Shown here piece by piece: positions 58,396 to 64,000 of a DNA stretch of 64,000 bases (positions within the stretch are counted from its first letter, which is position 1; every line of letters begins with the position of its first letter). Source of the DNA: Ziziphus jujuba (taxonomy: Eukaryota; Streptophyta; Magnoliopsida; Rosales; Rhamnaceae); NCBI RefSeq assembly GCF_031755915.1, contig NC_083381.1:3794501-3858500 (forward strand), written 5' to 3'. The notes below the pieces were generated by a model, which saw only the letters and a program-made list of their open reading frames with translations, was not told the DNA's origin and did no database searches. A program made the position numbers and the translations under genes.

Positions 58396-60023
58396 ACAGA
58401 CATATTCTAACAATATAAATACCACATTAAATCTAAAATTGATAAAAATTATTTTACAACACTCAGATATAATTTGGGAAAATTTATACCACTTACTGGA
58501 CCAATTTTTAAACATGGATCTTAACCTCAAAATATTCAAATATGAAATTGGGTAAAGATCCTTTAACATTTACGCCCTTATTCTTACTTATTTTCATATA
58601 TAACCACATATGCATATATTAACATGGTTACACAACGCCACATTAGTATTCAAGGTCAAATGATAAATGATGAGTAAATAAATAAATGAATATTTAGCTA
58701 TGCCCTAATCACTTAGAAGGGCAAAGCTACTCATTATGCAATATTTCCTATTTCCTTAATTTCAGTAAATTCAACTCGAAGTAAACTAAAATCATATGAC
58801 TACACACATGTATATATACACACATATAAAATGTATGTACATAAGTATATAATTATTCACAATTTTACATAAATATCCAAGACCAAACTGTTATCTAACT
58901 AACACACCTAAAATACATTTTAGAAGAAGATTCCAACAATAAACCCACAAGACAAAGCAATCTAGCACTATCAACAAGAAAGATTAGTCAAGAAAAAATC
59001 TCCACCCACATCACCAAGGCCAGCGGCACTCCTTTACACACACCAACAATTCCCAAACTTCTAATTAACAAAACCACTTATTCAAAACCCAACCCAACAC
59101 ATCCCCAAATTCAAAATAAAAGAGAACTTACAACAAGCTTTAAGTCCAAGACAACAAGAAGAAATTCAAACTTTGTGGTCGGGGTATTTTTATGGCATCT
59201 TGCAACCAAGCCAAGGATTTTCTTTGTGGTCGGGGTATTTTTATGGCATCTTGCAACCAAGCCAAGGATTTTCCGCGTGAAAATACAGTGATAGGTAGAG
59301 AAAGTGGAGAGAAGCATTTTAATACCCAATTCCGGCCAAGAAGTGGCTGGAATCCATGAATTATACAGTGATACCCAACTTCAAAAATGTTGAAATTTGT
59401 GGTGTTTGGGAGCAATTTTAGCTAAAGCTAAAGGCACCAATGAATTTAACGGGTCTGGAACCTCGAAAAATTTAGGTTTTTAGAGAAGAGTAATAAAAAT
59501 TTGAAAAGAAAAATTTTGGGTTTTACTTGGGCATGGCCGGCAGCAGAGAGAAGTGGAGTTATTTTGGCCCTCGGTTAATCGGCTAGGAAAGGCAGAAGGA
59601 GAAAGAAGCTTCTCCAAGCCTCACCGAAGATTTACCCTTATACCCTTCATAGACAATCCCCTCTCCCCGTAAAACTGGGGGTGAAAAAATCAAATCACAT
59701 ATAAAACTCAAATAATGTCCCACCAAAAATGTCTATCGTTCAAAAATGTGTAGTTGGTAAAAATAAATATTTCCATGGCTACAAAAATTCTTTTGTCATC
59801 CAAAATATAAATATATATATATATTTTTTTTTTTTTATGAGACACAAAATTCAAAAATTTTGAAGACCCAAGGTAGTACAAATATAAATTTTAAACTCAT
59901 GAAAACTTCATAAAATTTTAGAAAAATATTCACAAGACTCAAAATAAATTTTCCAAAAGTACAAATAATTGTTAAATAGATAGAAAATCACCATTTAGTA
60001 GGAAATAAAAACCAGGGTATCAC
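58396..60023. other. Non-coding DNA at the 5' side (minus strand) of the LTR-like segment
   Basis: It includes A- and C-rich stretches (58920-59110), the 51-bp duplication at 59171-59272 and a GC-richer patch at 59530-59660. The last 200 bases before 60024 read on the minus strand as a typical AT-rich LTR start. No gene recognised. Confidence 0.4.
59171..59272. repeat. Two-copy tandem duplication, 51-bp unit
   Basis: CTTTGTGGTCGGGGTATTTT starts at 59171 and again at 59222. The units appear identical through CTTGCAACCAAGCCAAGGAT, so the duplication is very recent or conserved by conversion. Confidence 0.95.
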
Positions 60024-60024
60024 A

Positions 60025-61193
60025 ATCTATATGCGTATCATAGTTCACTATGCATTTAAAATATGCGGATTTAGATATGCTTAAAAATGAATTGGTTGAA
60101 TATTTACATTTCTGGCTTGGACTTAGGAGATTGACATCTTGTGGTTTAAGAAATAATTGTTGAGACACTGTTTCTTTGTGTATTACACAGTACCGATGAT
60201 ACATACGCTTAATATAGTGTACAAATTGATCATTCTCTACTGCAGAGAGTATTGATGAGATCCCGCAACCACATTTTAGGACGGTAAGAGTCATGATAAT
60301 TTTTTCCCTTTCTCCCTCTTTCTCGTGATGTTTTTGGACACTAAAAGCTATTGGAAAGCATCTGGTATATAATGTGGTACCCAATTGTCTGTGTTCTTGT
60401 TATGGAAATGGAATAGATGGTTTATTCGGTATTAAGTTCTTATATTTGAGTTCATTATTTGTATTTAAGATATAAATGTAATTTTTTTTCACGGCTAAAA
60501 TTTTTTATGCTTTAATTGATTTAAATAAACAGGGTTTACTGATTATTTGGTGTACAAATTGGATTTTGAAAAAATGTTTTTAAAAAGGAAATTTTTCTAA
60601 AAAATGGAAAGTGAGATGTTGAGAGGATGAGTAGCTTATAACTAGTTTTTATTTTCTTAAACTAGTATCTCTCCCATTGAGATTTGTATTTGATGTTTTT
60701 AGTGTTTTAATTTTATTCTCCTAGATTTTAGTTGACAGCTAAAATATTCATTTTAGCCCTATATAATAATTCTTTTATTTCTCTTATAAAATTGAAATCT
60801 TTTTGTATAATTTAAATTTCATAAATTTACTCTTAGATACACTCTAATATTAGTATAGACTGGAGTGTGGTTTATTGAATATTTAGATCTGAGACCTATT
60901 TTGTAGTGTGTTGGACGTGGTTGTGGATGTTTGTAATTGTGATTGATGATATTGTTGAAGTAGTTGATATGGGTATATATATATATATATACACAATAAA
61001 AATATATATATATATATATATATACATTAATATAAAATTGTGCCTTACATAAAACGTGAGTATGGGTTGGATTGGTTCGTTTTTATACCAAAATACAACC
61101 CAACCCATATTTTTCGATTTATCTAATGAAAAACCCAATCCAAACCATTGAAACTTTAAATTCAAACTCATCTAAACTATTTATGATCAATTT
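60025..61193. other. Spacer between two LTR-like segments
   Basis: No gene recognised. The 129-residue minus-strand frame at 59995-60384 overlaps the LTR-like boundary and has no recognisable domain. The part at 61050-61160 has AACCCAACCCAT and GGGTTGGATTGG words that could form a hairpin and resemble common plant MITEs. Confidence 0.4.
60973..61025. repeat. (TA)n microsatellite, interrupted
   Basis: Two TA runs are separated by ACACAATAAAAA. Confidence 0.85.
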
Positions 61194-64000
61194 TGTAACA
61201 TCCCATCCCGAATCACATCGGAAATTTTCACGTTAATCAGGTTTGACTGTCGTTGATCAAGCGGGGTTAAATTTTAACTATTTGTATCAGCACCCCTCCA
61301 AGATCTCTCACCGGAACTTTAGACAAATCCTGATCCTAGAGAAACATCACCGAACCTTCCAATGGAAAATCCGGCAGTATCTCCCCTAAGGGTAGGACTT
61401 ACCACAAAATTCCTTACACTAATAATACACTTCTAACAATACCTCTTTATTCCTCCTACCTTACTACAATTTATTTCCACAAGTTGCAGCACTTTAATAA
61501 ATAATAGGGAATCAGTACATAATTAAATAAATACATCCAACGTAGTATACAGAGCATTATAGGATACAACTAAGTATGAAATTTAATACAACAAAAGATA
61601 AAATAATAATAATAATAATATAAGATAGAAAGGAAAAGAAAGGAAAGCTTTTGAACTTTCAGTAATGAACAAAGATGTTAAGCTCGTCTCTGGACGACCA
61701 ATGTCTACTAATCTGAGCCTAAAGGAATGAATTTAAAAATACATGAGATGCTAATCATCTCAGTGAGTGATCTAATCTACTGAACGATAATAATAATAAC
61801 AATATATCAATAAATTAAACTTAATAAATTAATAATAAATAAGTAATTAAATAATAAATAGTTAAAAATAAGGTTTTCCTTTAAAACCCTTACAATTCAC
61901 TCCATTAGAAAAAGTTTTCCTTTTAAAATATTTTTCACAAGACCCAATATTTGTATACCCCAAAATCAAGAAATAATTAATTAAATAAATTACGAATGAT
62001 TTAAATCTTATAATATAATCTTGAGGAAAATTTAATAACAAATAATTGAATTTATAATTAAAAAAATATCATACGATGAGATAAAGTGACAAATAAATAA
62101 TAGAATATGCGTTAGAATAATTTAGAAACAATATTAAACTCAATATATATTATACAATTTAGAAAACGTATTAATTAAATCAATGAAATAACAAATAATA
62201 AAAGAATTATTTTAATTAGTTTAAAATACCTCAATTTGCATAGAAAATAAAATACAATAAATTTCATACTAAAATCTCACATTGAAACAATAATGGAAAC
62301 ATGAATAAATGCATTTAAATAATCAATTTAAATAAATAGAATAAATCAATCAAATAATAAAAGGAATATTAAATCAATTTAAAATATCCATTTGAAATAA
62401 GTGGTAAAAATATAATAAAATTTATTTTAAAAAACTAAATCAATTTAAATTGTAAAATCAAGGTAAAGTGTATTTTAAAACATTAATATGAATAGATAAT
62501 AAAAACATAATAAAATTCCATAAAATTTGTGTTAAAATTTCAAATTTAAATAAGTAATAAAAACACTATTAAAAACATTTTAATTTTAAATACGCTTTAA
62601 GAACATTATTATTTCGAAAATTGTATCAAGAAACTACTTGATGCACCAAACTATATACCAATAGCATTCTACTGTACTCAGCATCCCAAGTATCGTCTGA
62701 CAAGGAGGTTAAAGAGAGAAATCGACACACGATCACGATCATGTCCCACAGCACTACTGCTATCTTGGCCATGGATGGGGGGCTGCTATGGCTAATATCA
62801 TATTTGCCTACCCTTGGTGCAATGACAACCATAGGACAACCCTATAAATAAACTTGCACACTAATCATATTCACCTGCGCGCTAATCATATCCACATGCG
62901 TGCTAATCGTATCTACATATACAGCATAGAACACCAGTACTGTATGGTGCATCTAAAAACCAGTAAAACATAAAATCATTATTTACGTAAAATACCACTT
63001 GGTTTATTCCATCCATTTAAACCCACAATTTTCCATATTTTTTTAAAATCCTCATCATAAATCCATCAATGTAAATCCATCGGTTTGAATCCATCAATTT
63101 TATCACAATGAAACCAAAACCATAAATATTTAATGCATAAATTCATTTTTTGAACATCATACTTTAAAACAATATTTTCCTTAATCCTTGAAAATCCATT
63201 TAAATCAAAATAACATTAAAACCACATAAAATCCATATATAATTAAATTCATACAATTATGCACCATAAATTTAATAATAAACATAACAATAATTAAAAG
63301 AATTTAAAACCACAATTCCTTTAAATTTCCAAATATATTTTTGGCACCAAAACATATATTAAAAATTATCATAAATTGGCAATATAATTTTAGATGGAAA
63401 ATTCTCTTAAATATCAAATACATAAAACATATTTTTCAAATATGTAATTGTGCAATATTCCAACAATAAAATTTAATAATTATTAACAAAATTCCAAATA
63501 TAAATTCACTAAATATTTAACACATGAAATATTAAATTTCCAAATATTCAATTAACACAAATATTCATAATTTAACATCCGAAAATAAAATTAAAAGGTG
63601 GATCACTCACCTAGAGCACACAATTCAATCAAGATCTTCCGCAGGATTGATTCCACAATTCATATATACTCCTAAAATATCAATATTATACAATTAAATT
63701 AATATTTTAATCAGGTAAATTATACATGGTTACCCGGAGGAGCTAACACAAATGGTATCCAAAATTCACAAACAATATACCAAATCAAAGCTTACGACGC
63801 AAGGATCACGGATTGAGTCTTACCTCCCGGAGATTAGACCCGTGGTGGCCAAAATCTCACCGAAAAGGTTTTGGGTTTAATATCCCTGGATCTCACAAAC
63901 TGTTAGGAATTGGAGGAAAAGGACCTTGGATTTGGATTCAACGAGGTCAAATTAGCAGGAAAGGGTGGGAGGTGACATCAAAAACTAACCAGAGGGGGGT
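61194..64000 (-). mobile_element. LTR-like retroelement segment, truncated by the window end
   Basis: It starts with TGTAACATCCCATCCCG at 61194, a boundary common in plant LTRs (an LTR 3' end if read on the minus strand). It shares words in order with 54190-54400 of the preceding element. The interior is AT-rich and non-coding, with GC-richer ends near 61220-61400 and 63770-64000. No protein domain seen. The other end is outside the window. Confidence 0.4.

Larger units (their letters stand above)
54167..60024 (-). mobile_element. Non-coding LTR-like retroelement segment containing nested insertions
   Basis: On the minus strand the segment begins TGTGATACCCTGGTTTTTAT at 60024, a start typical of plant LTRs, and ends GGAGGGGTCTTGACA at 54167, giving TG...CA ends. 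No coding domains were found. 54190-54400 shares ordered words with 61285-61480 (CACCCCTCCAAGA, AATACACTTCT, CTTACTACAATT), pointing to a common family. The flanking 5-mers (ACTGT and ATCTA) do not match, so the boundaries are provisional. A hAT MITE and plastid DNA lie inside. Confidence 0.45.

Noticed and set aside
59995..60384. 129-residue minus-strand open frame
   Set aside because: It overlaps the LTR-like boundary, has no recognised motif and occurs in unremarkable AT-rich DNA.

Overview
The window is nuclear DNA from a flowering plant, most likely a dicot; the species cannot be told from the sequence. Signs of this are very AT-rich intergenic DNA, plant-specific families (pentatricopeptide-repeat, ankyrin/PGG-domain and LRR-type receptor kinase genes), GT-AG introns, Ty1/copia and CACTA elements, hAT-type MITEs and inserted plastid DNA. 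I found no intact host protein-coding gene. All three host-type genes recognised are broken, and most of the window is transposons of different ages.

Layout. 0.4-2.0 kb: a decayed Ty1/copia gag-integrase remnant (minus). 5.5-9.9 kb: a PPR pseudogene with downstream DNA, forming copy 1 of a segmental duplication whose copy 2 lies in the same orientation at 48.6-54.2 kb. 11.3-19.1 kb: an ACD6/ITN1-like ankyrin-PGG pseudogene (minus), split by a 5.07-kb Ty1/copia element with LTRs, primer binding site, polypurine tract and a near-perfect 5-bp target duplication. 20.4-23.6 kb: an LRR-receptor-kinase pseudogene (plus), broken inside a kinase exon by a MITE-like insertion that carries what looks like a captured gene start.

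24.9-39.8 kb is the dominant feature: a 14,870-bp CACTA (En/Spm) element with matching terminal inverted repeats, a perfect AAT target duplication, subterminal GACCAA/TTGGTC arrays and two plus-strand genes, a six-exon TNPA-like gene (Transposase_24 type) and a four-exon TNP2-like transposase. Both genes are nearly complete but carry in-frame stops. They begin with related non-coding leaders ending at the same splice-donor sequence, and the TNPA-side leader is tandemly duplicated. 40.7-45.8 kb: a second CACTA-like element, mostly non-coding, full of GCGACGC-containing hairpins in tandem arrays; one array carries a repeated tRNA-like box B.

46.9-47.7 kb: a foldback element and a hAT MITE. 48.6-54.2 kb: duplication copy 2, with an LTR-retrotransposon piece inside its PPR pseudogene. 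54.2-60.0 kb: a non-coding LTR-like element (minus) that holds a 675-bp hAT MITE with a perfect 8-bp target duplication and a composite plastid insertion (trnG-UCC, atpF and ndhH pieces). 61.2 kb to the end: a related LTR-like element that runs off the window.

I see no new enzymatic system. The most unusual items are the paired leaders of the CACTA genes, the tRNA-like repeats inside the second CACTA-like element, the mosaic plastid insertion and the gene-fragment-carrying insertion in the kinase pseudogene. All coordinates and homologies come from reading by eye and translation, without database searches.
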